NCBI GenBank assembly: GCA_944382775.1
Contig: CALWNI010000005.1
Location: forward strand, 1-64,000
Length of the DNA stretch: 64,000 nt
DNA from: an uncultured Allofournierella sp.
GTDB taxonomy: Bacteria; Bacillota; Clostridia; Oscillospirales; Ruminococcaceae
Direction of reading: 5' to 3'
Shown here one piece after another: positions 8,393 to 17,715 of the stretch (its first letter is position 1; every line of letters starts with the position of its first letter). The translations under genes were made by a program, and so were the position numbers. A model generated the notes under the pieces. The model searched no databases. It had not been told where the DNA came from and saw nothing but the letters and a program-made list of their open reading frames with translations.

Positions 8393-9385
8393 TTATGCTG
8401 CTGCGCTTTGTGCATTTGCGGTATAATACTGCAAGCCCGCTTCGGTTGCGGTAATTACCACGCTGCCGTCTTGGTCGGTACGCAACACCTCAGCCCCAAT
8501 GTCTTGGTAACGCTGCATCGGTTCTTTATGGGGATGCCCATAACTGTTGTCTTTTCCACAGCTAACCACCACATATCTGGGACTGATTGCCTGCAAAAAT
8601 GCACGGGTATTGGAAGTATTAGAACCGTGATGCGCTGCTTTGAATACATCTGCTTTTGGTACATTGCCCTGTTCCAGTGCAGCCTGTTCCACCTCTTTTT
8701 CGCCATCACCGCTTAACAAAACCGTAAGCCCCGGTGCATCATAAAATAACACCTGGGATAAGTTGTTGTAGTTCTCGGTTTCTACACCGTCTGCAACAAC
8801 GGTCAAGGTTGCCTCGCCAATGGTAAAACTCTGACCTGTTTGGGCTGTAATTGTTGGGATTTGCTGTGCCTCGATGGTATCCATAACCCGTTCAAAGGTA
8901 CGGGTAGTAGGATAGGGCGCTTTGTCAAAATCAGGCAGCAGCACCTGCTCCACCGTTACATGCTCCAATACTGCTTTCATGCTTCCGATATGGTCTGCAT
9001 GGGGGTGGCTCATGACCAGCAATTTTAATTTGGTAATTCCCTGCTGGTCCAGATAGCGAAGCAGGTCTGTTTCGCTGTCTGCTTCGCCTGCATCCACCAA
9101 ACAGTATTCATCGCCGCTTTGCAATAAGGTGGCATCTGCCTGCCCCACATCAATGAAATGAACCGCCTGTGTTTCTTCGGATACCGTATTGGTACTTGCC
9201 GGCGTTGAGGATAACCCCAACGCCGCATACCAGTCATCCCATGTGGGAGAATCCCCCAGTTCCCCCTGAAATCCCAAATGGATTCCGCTTAACAGGCAGA
9301 ACACAACCACACCAAACACAATGGCTTGGGATAAAGTGATCCGAAAGGTAATCTTTTTTTGTCGTCTGCGTTTTCTTCTTGCCAT
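8393..9385 (-). CDS. Membrane-anchored ComEC/Rec2-type metallo-beta-lactamase-fold hydrolase
   Basis: The product (330 residues) has a very basic N-terminus (MARRKRRRQKK), one membrane helix (about residues 18-40), and an extracytoplasmic metallo-beta-lactamase domain. Motifs include VHFIDVGQADATLL, the zinc signature SHPHADHIG, LLSGDGE and AAHHGSNTS. This set is typical of stand-alone ComEC-C-terminal-like hydrolases, thought to act on extracellular nucleic acid or nucleotides. A competence link is therefore possible, but no ComEA/ComEC is in the window. It starts 3 bp after the YgiQ gene and is followed by the DUF3006 gene, so the three are probably one transcript. Confidence 0.88.
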   Translation of the reverse strand: MARRKRRRQKKITFRITLSQAIVFGVVVFCLLSGIHLGFQGELGDSPTWDDWYAALGLSSTPASTNTVSEETQAVHFIDVGQADATLLQSGDEYCLVDAGEADSETDLLRYLDQQGITKLKLLVMSHPHADHIGSMKAVLEHVTVEQVLLPDFDKAPYPTTRTFERVMDTIEAQQIPTITAQTGQSFTIGEATLTVVADGVETENYNNLSQVLFYDAPGLTVLLSGDGEKEVEQAALEQGNVPKADVFKAAHHGSNTSNTRAFLQAISPRYVVVSCGKDNSYGHPHKEPMQRYQDIGAEVLRTDQDGSVVITATEAGLQYYTANAQSAAA

Positions 9386-9388
9386 AGA

Positions 9389-11341
9389 TTATTTTCTCTT
9401 TCCTTTGGGTGCAAAGGTTGGTTTTGCATTTTTGCCCGCTGCACCTTTTCCGTAGTTGGGAACAAATTTTCCCTGAATGGGCTTTGCGGCTTGTTTGCCT
9501 TTGCCCCCTTTTGTTTTGCCCTTTGCCGATATCTGCGGCGATACCTTTTTGACATATCCCGGAACCAGCAGCGGAATCAAGTCTTCCCGATGGGTTTTGT
9601 GAAGGGCTTTTACCACCTTTTCTGCATTGCGGGGTTCGTAGTACTGCAACAACGCACGCTGCAACGCCTTGCCTTCCGGTGTTTTTTCCACGAATACCGG
9701 TTTCAAGGTATAGGGGTCTAAGCCAGTGTAGAACATGCAGGTAGATACTGTACCGGGAGTCGGGTAAAAGTCCTGCACCTGCTCCGGACGAATGTTGTGT
9801 TTATACAGATATTCTGCCAGATAAACCGCATCTTCCAGCGTACTGCCTGGGTGGCTGCTCATCAAATAGGGTACCAGATATTGCTTTTTGCCTGCCTTTT
9901 TGGTCAGTTCATAAAAGCGTTTCGAGAACTTGTTGTATACCTCTACCGGCGGTTTTCCCATGTATTTTAAGGTATTGGGGGCACAATGTTCCGGTGCAAC
10001 CTTTAATTGACCGGAAACATGGTGTTCCACCAGCTCCTTAAAGAAGGTTTCATCCTTATCCCATGTGAGATAGTCGTAACGAATGCCACTGCGGATAAAC
10101 ACCTTTTTTACCCCAGGCAGTTCACGCAAACGGCGAAGCATTTTTAAATACTCGCTGTGATCCAAGATTAAATGGGGGCAAGGGCCGGGAGCCAAACACT
10201 TTTTGCCGTTTTGGCACATACCCTTTGTCATCTGCTCTTTGCAGCTGGGCAAACGGAAGTTTGCGGTAGGACCACCAACGTCATGAATATACCCTTTAAA
10301 ACCAGGCAGCTTGGTCAGCAACTCGCCCTCTTCCACTACGCTATTCACACTGCGGCTTGTTACCATGCGGCCTTGGTGCAGCGTAATGGCACAGAAGTTA
10401 CAACCACCATAACAGCCACGGTTATGAATGATGGAGTATTCCACCTCTTCAATGGCGGGAACACCGCCCAACGCAATATAGCTGGGGTGATAAGTACGGG
10501 TATACGGCAGTGCTGCCACCCAGTCCAGCTCACGGCGGGTAAGTGCTTTTGCAGGGGGATTTTGTACCAGATACCGATCTTTTTGCTTTTGTACCACAAT
10601 CTGACCAATGACCTGGTCCTGATTGTCCATCTGGATTCGGCATGCCTTTGCATAGGCCATTTTGTCGGTGCTTACTTTTGTAAAACCTGCACACTCAATG
10701 TACTTTGCAGGCAGGTTTGCAAAATCGGTCATATAACAGGTGCCTGCCACATCACGGATGCTATCCACTGACTCGCCTGCCACCAAACGACGGGCAATTT
10801 CCATGGTTTGATGCTCGCCCATACCAAAACTTACAAGGTCTGCACCCGAACTTTCCACAATGCTGGGCAGTACGGTATCCAGCCAATAGTCATAGTGTGC
10901 AAAGCGGCGCAGGCTGGCCTCTAAGCCGCCCAGAATCACTGGAACATCCGGATAGGCACGCTTTGCCATTTGGGTATATACGGTTGCACTGCGGTCGGGG
11001 CGTTTGCCTGCCATACCGCCGGGGGTATATTCATCCTCTTTTCGGCGAATCTTGGCCACTGAGTAATGGGCCACCATGCTATCCACATTGCCGCCGCCAA
11101 TGAAAAATGCGTACTTGGGCTTGCCCAAAACCTTTATGCTATCTTCGCTTGTGTAGTCCGGCTGGCTGATTACGCCTACTCGATATCCCTGTGCTTCCAA
11201 AACACGGCTGATAATGGCAGGCCCAAAACTGGGATGATCCACATAGGCATCGCCCATTACCACAATAAAATCCAGTTCGTCCCAGCCCCGTTCCTGCATA
11301 TCCTGCTGATTGATGGGTAAAAATTTGGTACCCTGTTGCAT
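9389..11341 (-). CDS. YgiQ-family radical SAM protein
   Basis: The 650-residue protein has an N-terminal cobalamin-binding-like domain (VMGDAYVDHPSFG) and a central radical SAM domain whose [4Fe-4S] motif is CYGGCNFC (CX3CX2C). The UPF0313/YgiQ-specific segments ASLRRFAHYDYW, GGPTANFRLPSC and RSGIRYDY are present, as is a lysine/glycine-rich basic tail (GKTKGGKGKQAAK). YgiQ proteins are widespread and of unconfirmed function. AAGGAGG precedes the ATG. It follows ftsK by 101 bp and is 3 bp before the metallo-beta-lactamase gene. Confidence 0.93.
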   Translation of the reverse strand: MQQGTKFLPINQQDMQERGWDELDFIVVMGDAYVDHPSFGPAIISRVLEAQGYRVGVISQPDYTSEDSIKVLGKPKYAFFIGGGNVDSMVAHYSVAKIRRKEDEYTPGGMAGKRPDRSATVYTQMAKRAYPDVPVILGGLEASLRRFAHYDYWLDTVLPSIVESSGADLVSFGMGEHQTMEIARRLVAGESVDSIRDVAGTCYMTDFANLPAKYIECAGFTKVSTDKMAYAKACRIQMDNQDQVIGQIVVQKQKDRYLVQNPPAKALTRRELDWVAALPYTRTYHPSYIALGGVPAIEEVEYSIIHNRGCYGGCNFCAITLHQGRMVTSRSVNSVVEEGELLTKLPGFKGYIHDVGGPTANFRLPSCKEQMTKGMCQNGKKCLAPGPCPHLILDHSEYLKMLRRLRELPGVKKVFIRSGIRYDYLTWDKDETFFKELVEHHVSGQLKVAPEHCAPNTLKYMGKPPVEVYNKFSKRFYELTKKAGKKQYLVPYLMSSHPGSTLEDAVYLAEYLYKHNIRPEQVQDFYPTPGTVSTCMFYTGLDPYTLKPVFVEKTPEGKALQRALLQYYEPRNAEKVVKALHKTHREDLIPLLVPGYVKKVSPQISAKGKTKGGKGKQAAKPIQGKFVPNYGKGAAGKNAKPTFAPKGKRK

Positions 11342-11442
11342 ACAAAGGGCCTCCTTTCTTTCTCAAAGCTACAATTTGATGCCCCCGGCAAGCCATTCAA
11401 CACAGCCTACCGAGGGCATTGTGATTTTGTTTGTACGTTTTA

Positions 11443-14130
11443 TCAATGCTCAATCGATGCAGTGGGCTGATTGTCGGTACGCATTGAGCGTTCAATCCAT
11501 TGCTGACGATTGATTAACACTTCACGGGGTTTTGCTCCCTGATACGGGCCAATTACCCCCAGTTGCTCCATGGAATCCATGATGCGGGCTGCACGGGCAT
11601 ATCCCAATTTGCATTTGCGTTGCAACAAACTGGTGGATGCCTGCCCTGCTTCAATAACAACTTCAACGGCTTGCTCCAGCATGGGGTCGTGGCCATCGTC
11701 TTCGCTGTCATCCGAGCCATTGCCCGCTTTTTCCGGCAATGCATGTTTTTCCATTTCTTCAATCATTTTTTCGTTGTACTGGGATGCATTGTCCTTTTTA
11801 ATGAAGTCCAGCACGGCGCTGATTTCCTCATCTTTTACATAGGTTCCCTGAATACGCAAGGGCTTGGATGCACCCACAGGCATAAACAGCATATCACCCA
11901 TACCCAACAGTTTTTCAGCACCGCCTGCGTCCAAAATGGTTCGGCTGTCTACCTGGCTGGAAACCGCAAAGGCGATGCGGCTTGGAATATTGGCCTTAAT
12001 CAAGCCGGTAATAACATCTACACTGGGACGCTGGGTTGCAACAATCAGGTGCATACCTGCTGCACGGGCTTTTTGTGCAATACGGCAGATGTAGTCTTCT
12101 ACCTCTTTGCCTGCTACCATCATCAGGTCTGCCAACTCGTCAATAATAATGGCAATGTAGGGCATCTTCTCCATACCATCGGTTTCGACCGCCATACGAT
12201 TGTAGCTTTTAATATCACGCACATTGTGTGCAGCAAATTCATGGTATCGACGTTCCATTTCTGCTACTGCACTGCCCAAAGCACCTGCGGCCTTTCTCGG
12301 TTCGGTAACAACAGGCATTAGCAAATGGGGAATACCGTTGTATTCGGCCAATTCAACCACCTTAGGGTCAATCAAAATCAGCTTTACATCTTCCGGGCTT
12401 GCCTTGTACAAAAAGCTGATGATAATGCTATTCACACAAACCGACTTACCGCTGCCGGTGGAACCTGCAATCAACAGGTGAGGCATCTTGCACAGGTCTG
12501 CAACCTGCGAGGTGCCGGCAATGTCTTTACCCAACGCCAAGGTCAACGGCGATGCGCTGCGGGTATAAGCCTGCGATTCAAAAATGCCACGAATGCCCAC
12601 AGGACTTGCTTTACGGTTTGGTACTTCCACACCCACCGCAGGCTTGCCGGGAATCGGTGCTTCAATGCGGACACCTGCTGCTGCCAGATTCAACGCAATA
12701 TCATCGGCTAATCCTGTAATGCGGCTAATTTTAACACCTGCCAAAGGCTGTAATTCGTATCGGGTTACCGAGGGACCACGGCAAACATCCAACACACGGG
12801 TCTTTACGCCAAAACTCTCCAGCGTACCCACCAGAATCTCGGCGTTTTTCTTCATCTCTTCTTCCACGCCGGGATCTTCGGTGTTTTCCATCTCCTGGAA
12901 CAAACTCAAAGGCGGATACTGGTATTCCTCTCCTGCGGTGCTCTCCTCTGCTGTTGCTTCGGTTTGCGCCGCTGCTGCCGGATTCAAAGGCTTTAGTGCC
13001 GCATCCGCCAAGCTATCATCCGAAGTTGTCATTGCCTTTTGAATCAGCGAGTCAATCTCGGCTGTTGCAGGTACAATGGGGTCGGATGCAACGGGCAAAT
13101 CTGCTGCAACACTTGAGGCATCTTGGAACGACATTTCCATTGCATACCCTTGTCCGCTAACGGGATAAGGCTCAAAACCGTACTCCTCTTCTTCGGAATC
13201 GGAATCCATGGAAATGGAGGTTTCAAACTCGCTGGGTGCTTCCGGTTTTGCAGGGGTGTAATCCATGGGCGGATACATTCCAAAGGTTCCGCCCGGGCCA
13301 ACCAACGGTTCTTCTTGTGCCACTTCCGGCTCTTCTTCCACAACGGGGTCTGGGCCTAGATCAATATCAACCTGTGGTTTACGCCGCCGAAAGCGTCTTG
13401 CAAATTCCGCGTGAGGGTCCTCTGCAATTTCTGCCGCCCGCCGTGCTGCCGCTTCTTGCCGCAAAGGTTGGCGGCGAGCCTGTTCTTCCTCCCATGCTTC
13501 CCGCTTTACACGGGCGGCTTCTCGGTCTTCCTGCCAGTTGCCGATGAACTCTTCGACTACCTGCCACAAATCACCGGGGGTAATGCCAAAGTACCACATA
13601 ATCATGGCCAGCAGAAATACCAACAGCAAAATGTTTGCGGCCGGATGTCCACACAACGCCAGCAATGTTCCGCCGATAACGCCACCCAAAAGACCGCCAC
13701 CGAACAATACCTGACCGCTTTTATATAAGGCAACGATACTTTCGCCAAAGGTTAAGCCAACCAAATCAATTTTGGAAAACACAATTGCTGTACCGCAAAT
13801 CATCATCATCAATAACAATGATTTTGCACATCGTTCCCAAATGGGGCGGCCCAATGCCACCAGCACCGCCAGATACAATGTCAGCGGCCCCATAAAATAC
13901 ATACTTAAACCAAATACGCCAAACAGCACACTGCGCAGCCATGCCCATACCGATTGTCCTTCTACAAAAATCATGGCAATCAATATGGCACCGATTCCAA
14001 AAAGCAGGATGCTCCAGCTTTGTGCCACATCGGGCTGTGGTCGTTTTGTTCTGGGGCGTCCTCGATTGCTTGTAGCAGGTTTGGAATCACGCCCCGAAGA
14101 ACGACTTGATGTTTTTCTTTTTTGCGCCAT
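11443..14130 (-). CDS. ftsK: FtsK/SpoIIIE-family DNA translocase
   Basis: This 895-residue ATPase pumps DNA through the division or sporulation septum. It has four hydrophobic N-terminal segments (about residues 35-180), a long acidic/proline-rich linker (about 200-430) and a motor domain. Walker A is AGSTGSGKS, and IIIDELADLM and ATQRPSVDVITG are typical. A C-terminal winged-helix gamma domain (KCKLGYARAARIMDSMEQLGVIG) reads oriented DNA motifs. Length lies between Bacillus SpoIIIE and E. coli FtsK. The neighbouring TepA-like gene upstream mirrors the Bacillus tepA-spoIIIE arrangement. I cannot tell the division role from the sporulation role. Confidence 0.95.
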   Translation of the reverse strand: MAQKRKTSSRSSGRDSKPATSNRGRPRTKRPQPDVAQSWSILLFGIGAILIAMIFVEGQSVWAWLRSVLFGVFGLSMYFMGPLTLYLAVLVALGRPIWERCAKSLLLMMMICGTAIVFSKIDLVGLTFGESIVALYKSGQVLFGGGLLGGVIGGTLLALCGHPAANILLLVFLLAMIMWYFGITPGDLWQVVEEFIGNWQEDREAARVKREAWEEEQARRQPLRQEAAARRAAEIAEDPHAEFARRFRRRKPQVDIDLGPDPVVEEEPEVAQEEPLVGPGGTFGMYPPMDYTPAKPEAPSEFETSISMDSDSEEEEYGFEPYPVSGQGYAMEMSFQDASSVAADLPVASDPIVPATAEIDSLIQKAMTTSDDSLADAALKPLNPAAAAQTEATAEESTAGEEYQYPPLSLFQEMENTEDPGVEEEMKKNAEILVGTLESFGVKTRVLDVCRGPSVTRYELQPLAGVKISRITGLADDIALNLAAAGVRIEAPIPGKPAVGVEVPNRKASPVGIRGIFESQAYTRSASPLTLALGKDIAGTSQVADLCKMPHLLIAGSTGSGKSVCVNSIIISFLYKASPEDVKLILIDPKVVELAEYNGIPHLLMPVVTEPRKAAGALGSAVAEMERRYHEFAAHNVRDIKSYNRMAVETDGMEKMPYIAIIIDELADLMMVAGKEVEDYICRIAQKARAAGMHLIVATQRPSVDVITGLIKANIPSRIAFAVSSQVDSRTILDAGGAEKLLGMGDMLFMPVGASKPLRIQGTYVKDEEISAVLDFIKKDNASQYNEKMIEEMEKHALPEKAGNGSDDSEDDGHDPMLEQAVEVVIEAGQASTSLLQRKCKLGYARAARIMDSMEQLGVIGPYQGAKPREVLINRQQWIERSMRTDNQPTASIEH

Positions 14131-14257
14131 TGTTAAACTACCTTTTCTTTATGTAAATTCTCCGTATCCCTATAATAGGGCGCACGATCTTGCTTGTTTA
14201 TAACCTATTTATTGTAGCACAAACCCACTGTTTTTAAAACCCCATTTATGGGACATT

Positions 14258-14288
14258 AAAAGCGCCGAGGGTTCTTCTCGACGCTTTT
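14258..14288 (-). terminator. Terminator of the TepA-like gene
   Basis: The stem AAAAGCG-CGAG pairs with CTCG-CGCTTTT, with one mismatch and a T run on the minus strand. It lies just beyond the minus-strand stop codon. Confidence 0.75.
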
Positions 14289-14295
14289 CATCGGC

Positions 14296-15012
14296 TTAAT
14301 TCTGGTTTTTTTCTTTTTCGATTTCCTCATACAAATATTGCAGTGCATCGCCTAAACTGCCCAGCCTGTCAATGAGGCCTTCTTTTACCGCCTGCTCGCC
14401 GTCCAATACCGTTCCCACATCCATCACCAATTCAGAAGTATCCATCATCAATTGAATGAATCGCTCTTCCGGAATGGCAGAATGGCGGTGTACAAACCCG
14501 GTAATACGTTCCTGCATCTGCTCAAAGTAGCGCATGGTTTGCGGTACACCCAATACCAGCCCCGAATGACGCACCGGGTGAATGGTCATGGTTGCTGTGG
14601 GAACGATAAAGCTTCGTTTTGCACTTACTGCAAGGGGAATGCCGATGGAGTGCCCACCCCCAAGCACCAAAGTTGCGCTGGGTTTGGTTACACCGCTGAT
14701 TAGTTCCGCCAACGCCAGACCAGCCTCCACATCGCCGCCTACGGTATTTAAAATTACCAACAAGCCCTCAATGTTGGGGTCTTCTTCAATGGCAACCAGC
14801 TGTGGAATCACATGCTCGTATTTGGTTACTTTTTGCCCTTGCCCAGCCGATACATGCCCTTCTATCAGCCCCACAACCGTTAAACAGTGGATTGCGTGAC
14901 GGCCTTTTGTGCGAATTACAGAACCGGTATCCATCATATATTCATGTTCCAATTTTTCTTGTTCTACCTGTGCATCGGTAGGCGAATCGGTATTGTATTG
15001 CTCCTGTTCCAT
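14296..15012 (-). CDS. TepA/YmfB-like ClpP-family serine protease
   Basis: This 238-residue protein has the ClpP/crotonase fold. It has an oxyanion/active-site serine segment GGGHSIGIPLAVSA and a histidine segment TMTIHPVRHSG, with LNTVGGDVEAGLALAELI ahead of them. The form GGHSIG, rather than GMAASMG, marks the TepA group, which in Bacillus lies next to spoIIIE. The enzyme probably degrades peptides or aids secretion; its substrate is not known. I chose the ATG at 15012 because AAGGAG lies 9 nt upstream; 16 extra in-frame residues further upstream lack a ribosome-binding site. It has its own terminator, so it is probably separate from ftsK. Confidence 0.85.
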   Translation of the reverse strand: MEQEQYNTDSPTDAQVEQEKLEHEYMMDTGSVIRTKGRHAIHCLTVVGLIEGHVSAGQGQKVTKYEHVIPQLVAIEEDPNIEGLLVILNTVGGDVEAGLALAELISGVTKPSATLVLGGGHSIGIPLAVSAKRSFIVPTATMTIHPVRHSGLVLGVPQTMRYFEQMQERITGFVHRHSAIPEERFIQLMMDTSELVMDVGTVLDGEQAVKEGLIDRLGSLGDALQYLYEEIEKEKNQN

Positions 15013-15103
15013 TGCGTTTGTCTCCTTTTGCATATTTTTTATCATTTTGCCCCAATTCACAAATTATATGCCCTTTTTTCACGCTTTTTAGCCCAAAACC
15101 TGT

Positions 15104-15133
15104 TTGACAAACCCTGTATATATCCAGTATTAT
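15104..15133 (+). promoter_or_regulatory. Putative promoter of rex
   Basis: TTGACA and TATTAT are separated by 18 bp; an overlapping TATAAT is at 15131. The leader to rex would be about 125 nt. No clear TTGTTAA-N4-TTAACAA Rex box was seen, so autoregulation is not supported. Confidence 0.55.
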
Positions 15134-15261
15134 AATGTATAGAACAATTTATACGCATCAAGATTGCTGTTGCACTGCTGCAATTGATGCATTCCAGTCA
15201 GCGCACGGTTTTCTCCCTCACTGACCTGTTTCAATTTTATTCAAAGATGGTGAATTGATTT

Positions 15262-15900
15262 ATGAACAACGTACAGGGCAAGGTTTCTCTTCCGGTAATC
15301 AAGCGTTTACCTAAGTATTACCGCTACATCCGCCAAATGCAGTTGAACGGAATTACTAAGGTTTCTTCCAGCGAACTGGCTCGGATGATGGGCACCACTG
15401 CCAGCCAGGTCCGTCAGGATTTCAACTGTTTTGGTGGCTTTGGTCAACAAGGCATTGGCTACAACGTGGAGGTTCTGCTGCACGAAATTGGCCATTTGCT
15501 GTTTGGCGACGGCGAAAAGCTTCCCACCATTCTGATTGGTGCCGGTCGTTTGGGTACTGCTGTATCGCGTTTTTTAACCACCGATACCAACGGATACAAT
15601 CTGCTGGCGGTTTTTGATTCTCAAGATGCTCTTGTTGGTCGCAATTTAGACGGAATTCCCATTCATCACATCAACGAGTTGGAAACATTCTGCTCGCAAC
15701 ATCACCCGGTTGTTGCGGTTCTGTGTGTTCCCCGTGAAGGCGCAAAAGAAGTTTCGGGCCGTTTGGTGGATTTGGGCATCAAAGGTTTTTGGAACTTTAG
15801 TCATTATGACTTATCCATTGTATATCCGGATGTTACCGTGGAAAACGCCCACTTGGGTGACAGCCTTATGAGCTTGGGCTATCGTTTGCGTAATGATTGA
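15262..15900 (+). CDS. rex: Redox-sensing transcriptional repressor Rex
   Basis: The product (212 residues) is a full-length Rex. It has an N-terminal winged helix (VIKRLPKYYRYIRQM..., SSSELARMMGTTASQVRQD) and a Rossmann NADH-binding domain with the glycine motif ILIGAGRLGTA. A C-terminal helix swaps between subunits. Rex binds DNA when NADH/NAD+ is low and represses fermentation and hydrogen genes. That fits a genome with HydEFG, although no Rex operator was found near the hyd genes here. The ribosome-binding site is weak (GATGGTGA). A terminator follows, so it is monocistronic. Confidence 0.96.
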   Translation: MNNVQGKVSLPVIKRLPKYYRYIRQMQLNGITKVSSSELARMMGTTASQVRQDFNCFGGFGQQGIGYNVEVLLHEIGHLLFGDGEKLPTILIGAGRLGTAVSRFLTTDTNGYNLLAVFDSQDALVGRNLDGIPIHHINELETFCSQHHPVVAVLCVPREGAKEVSGRLVDLGIKGFWNFSHYDLSIVYPDVTVENAHLGDSLMSLGYRLRND

Positions 15901-15918
15901 TTTTGAATAATCATCAAA

Positions 15919-15954
15919 TACCTGACCGGTTTTTATCGGTCAGGTAAATTTTTG
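15919..15954 (+). terminator. Terminator of rex
   Basis: A 10-bp stem (TACCTGACCG / CGGTCAGGTA) is followed by AATTTTT. Confidence 0.85.
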
Positions 15955-15971
15955 AGTTAAAGGTGGAAACT

Positions 15972-16589
15972 ATGGCAAAACTATACTTTCGCTACGGCGC
16001 AATGAATAGTGGTAAAAGCACCGCTTTAATGCAGGTTGCACACAATTACGAAGAGCGCGGTATGCGTGTTCTGGTTATGAAACCAAGCATCGACACAAAA
16101 GGTGGCGATAAGTTGGTTAGTCGTTTGGGGGTAACCCGTATGGTTGATGTATCCATTACCCCTAACTTGGATATTTTTGAACTGGTAAAGGATTTACTCA
16201 CCCGTGCCCCTGCCCCTTCCTGCATTCTTACCGACGAGAGCCAATTCATGAGCCCTCTGCAGGTAGAACAGCTTTTACGCATTACCGTAGAACTGAACAT
16301 TCCCGTCATTGCTTACGGCTTGCGTACTGATTTTTCCATGAAAGGCTTCCCGGGTTCCACCCGTTTGCTGGAGCTTGCACACGCCATTGAAGAGATGAAA
16401 ACTATCTGTACTTGTGGGCGTAAAGCAACCTGTAACGGCCGTAAAATCAACGGAGAATTTGTGTTTGAAGGCGATCAGGTTGTAATTGATCAGGGCAATG
16501 AAGTGGAATACGAAAGCCTATGCCCCCAGTGCTATTTTAGAGAACGCAACGCATTTTTTGAAAAACATAAACATACAATTGCAGAATAA
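15972..16589 (+). CDS. tdk: Thymidine kinase
   Basis: This 205-residue type II thymidine kinase phosphorylates thymidine (salvage). It has the P-loop GAMNSGKST, the second ATP/metal motif LTDESQFM, the lasso-region GLRTDFSMKGFPGS, and a zinc-ribbon lid with CTCGRKATC and CPQC cysteine pairs. I use the ATG at 15972, placed after AGGTGG; an ATG 9 bp upstream is too close to that site. It lies just downstream of the rex terminator and has its own strong terminator. Confidence 0.96.
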   Translation: MAKLYFRYGAMNSGKSTALMQVAHNYEERGMRVLVMKPSIDTKGGDKLVSRLGVTRMVDVSITPNLDIFELVKDLLTRAPAPSCILTDESQFMSPLQVEQLLRITVELNIPVIAYGLRTDFSMKGFPGSTRLLELAHAIEEMKTICTCGRKATCNGRKINGEFVFEGDQVVIDQGNEVEYESLCPQCYFRERNAFFEKHKHTIAE

Positions 16590-16595
16590 ACATAA

Positions 16596-16627
16596 GCCGC
16601 ATTGCCAAAGCAATGCGGCCTTTTTTT
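16596..16627 (+). terminator. Terminator of tdk
   Basis: A perfect 10-bp GC-rich stem (GCCGCATTGC) with a CAAA loop is followed by a run of eight T. It overlaps the 3' end of the converging minus-strand gene. Confidence 0.92.
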
Positions 16628-17612
16628 ATAGCATAACACCTTTAATCAATAAGGAAATGGTTCCATCCGGTGCATTGATGAACTCCACATAATCATTTTC
16701 GGCACTTAACAGCGTAATGGGAATTTTCATTTCGATTCCGCTTTCTGTTTTAATGGATTGGTATTCCATTTTCTTAATCTTTGCTGCAGGAACCGTTACT
16801 TTTTCTTCCATTGGCAGATTGGCGGTTTCTAATTCTGCGGTAAAGTCATTCACCGCCAAGGGAAATTGGTCTTCAATGCGTTTTTTCACCCGCTCTATCT
16901 GCAAATTGCCGTCCCCTGCTACGGCCTCCTCGCATAAAATCGCCGCAATTTCCGATTCGATTTTTCTGCTGTCTTCATAGTTTTCTTTAATCGCCTGGGT
17001 TGCTGCGGTTTGTACCGTTTGCAATTTTACCCGTTCCGGCTGTGCCTGTGTACTATGTAAAATTCGGGAAGAAATATAGAACTCCTTTACTCCGTCCACT
17101 TCAAATTTCTTTTCCACCAGCTTAATGGAACCATCGGTCATATTTACAATAATGGATTCATCGGTTTTACTACTTGCTGCCGGCAAAATAGTGCGCTGCT
17201 TAATCAATGCGTTATAATGCTGACCTTCTACCTGCTGATAAAAGTGAGCATACGCCACCTTATAATTCATTTTTAAAATGGCTACGCTTTCATTTCCATC
17301 AATGCTGCAATAAACCACAATTAAATCTGCATTGGGAATGGACGGATTATGCCGCATTACTTCAAAAAATTCAGCGGCAATTTGCTTTGAGCATTGCACA
17401 AAATCCTCATTTTCCAATAGCAAATTCGGGAATGTGGACTCTGCCATAAAGGTGCAATTTTTTACCGCATCGTTGCAATAAGCTTTTTCAATATGAGATG
17501 CCAAATAATCCAATTCATCACCGGCAAGTTCCAGCATACGATCCGAAAAAACAGGTGCTCCGCCACTGGAATCCAACACATGAACAATGGCTTTAAAAAT
17601 TTCAATTTCCAT
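16626..17612 (-). CDS. NdpA/YejK-like nucleoid-associated protein
   Basis: The product (328 residues) starts MEIEIFKAIVHVLD and contains a central NADLIVVYCSID strand and C-terminal nucleoid-associated-protein (PF04245-like) features. One is the repeated beta-helix pattern ending GTISLLIKGVML. This family binds the nucleoid in enterobacteria; in Firmicutes the role is unproven. The start at 17612 is chosen because the first 58 residues of the longer frame do not look coding and AAGGAAA sits upstream. A good promoter lies 35-63 bp ahead. Transcribed alone. Confidence 0.7.
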   Translation of the reverse strand: MEIEIFKAIVHVLDSSGGAPVFSDRMLELAGDELDYLASHIEKAYCNDAVKNCTFMAESTFPNLLLENEDFVQCSKQIAAEFFEVMRHNPSIPNADLIVVYCSIDGNESVAILKMNYKVAYAHFYQQVEGQHYNALIKQRTILPAASSKTDESIIVNMTDGSIKLVEKKFEVDGVKEFYISSRILHSTQAQPERVKLQTVQTAATQAIKENYEDSRKIESEIAAILCEEAVAGDGNLQIERVKKRIEDQFPLAVNDFTAELETANLPMEEKVTVPAAKIKKMEYQSIKTESGIEMKIPITLLSAENDYVEFINAPDGTISLLIKGVML

Positions 17613-17646
17613 TTTCCTTGTTTCCTTTCCCCTTTGTCTTGATGTT

Positions 17647-17675
17647 ATTATAACGGAAAAATACAATTGCATCAA
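17647..17675 (-). promoter_or_regulatory. Putative promoter of the NdpA-like gene
   Basis: On the minus strand TTGATG and TATAAT are separated by 17 bp, ending 34 bp before the start codon. Confidence 0.6.
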
Positions 17676-17684
17676 TGCAAACAA

Positions 17685-17711
17685 AAAACTCCGCCCATAG
17701 GACGGAGTTTT
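17685..17711 (-). terminator. Terminator of the lipoprotein gene
   Basis: A 9-bp stem (AAAACTCCG / CGGAGTTTT) has a 9-nt loop and a T run on the minus strand, directly after the stop. Confidence 0.85.
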
Positions 17712-17715
17712 GCGA

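Noticed and set aside
11343..11442. ATGCCC/GGGCAT inverted repeat as an ftsK terminator
   Set aside because: The stem is interrupted, the loop is long and no T run follows on the minus strand, so read-through into the YgiQ gene is likely.
15104..15261. Rex autoregulatory operator
   Set aside because: No TTGTTAA-N4-TTAACAA-like palindrome was found in the rex upstream region.
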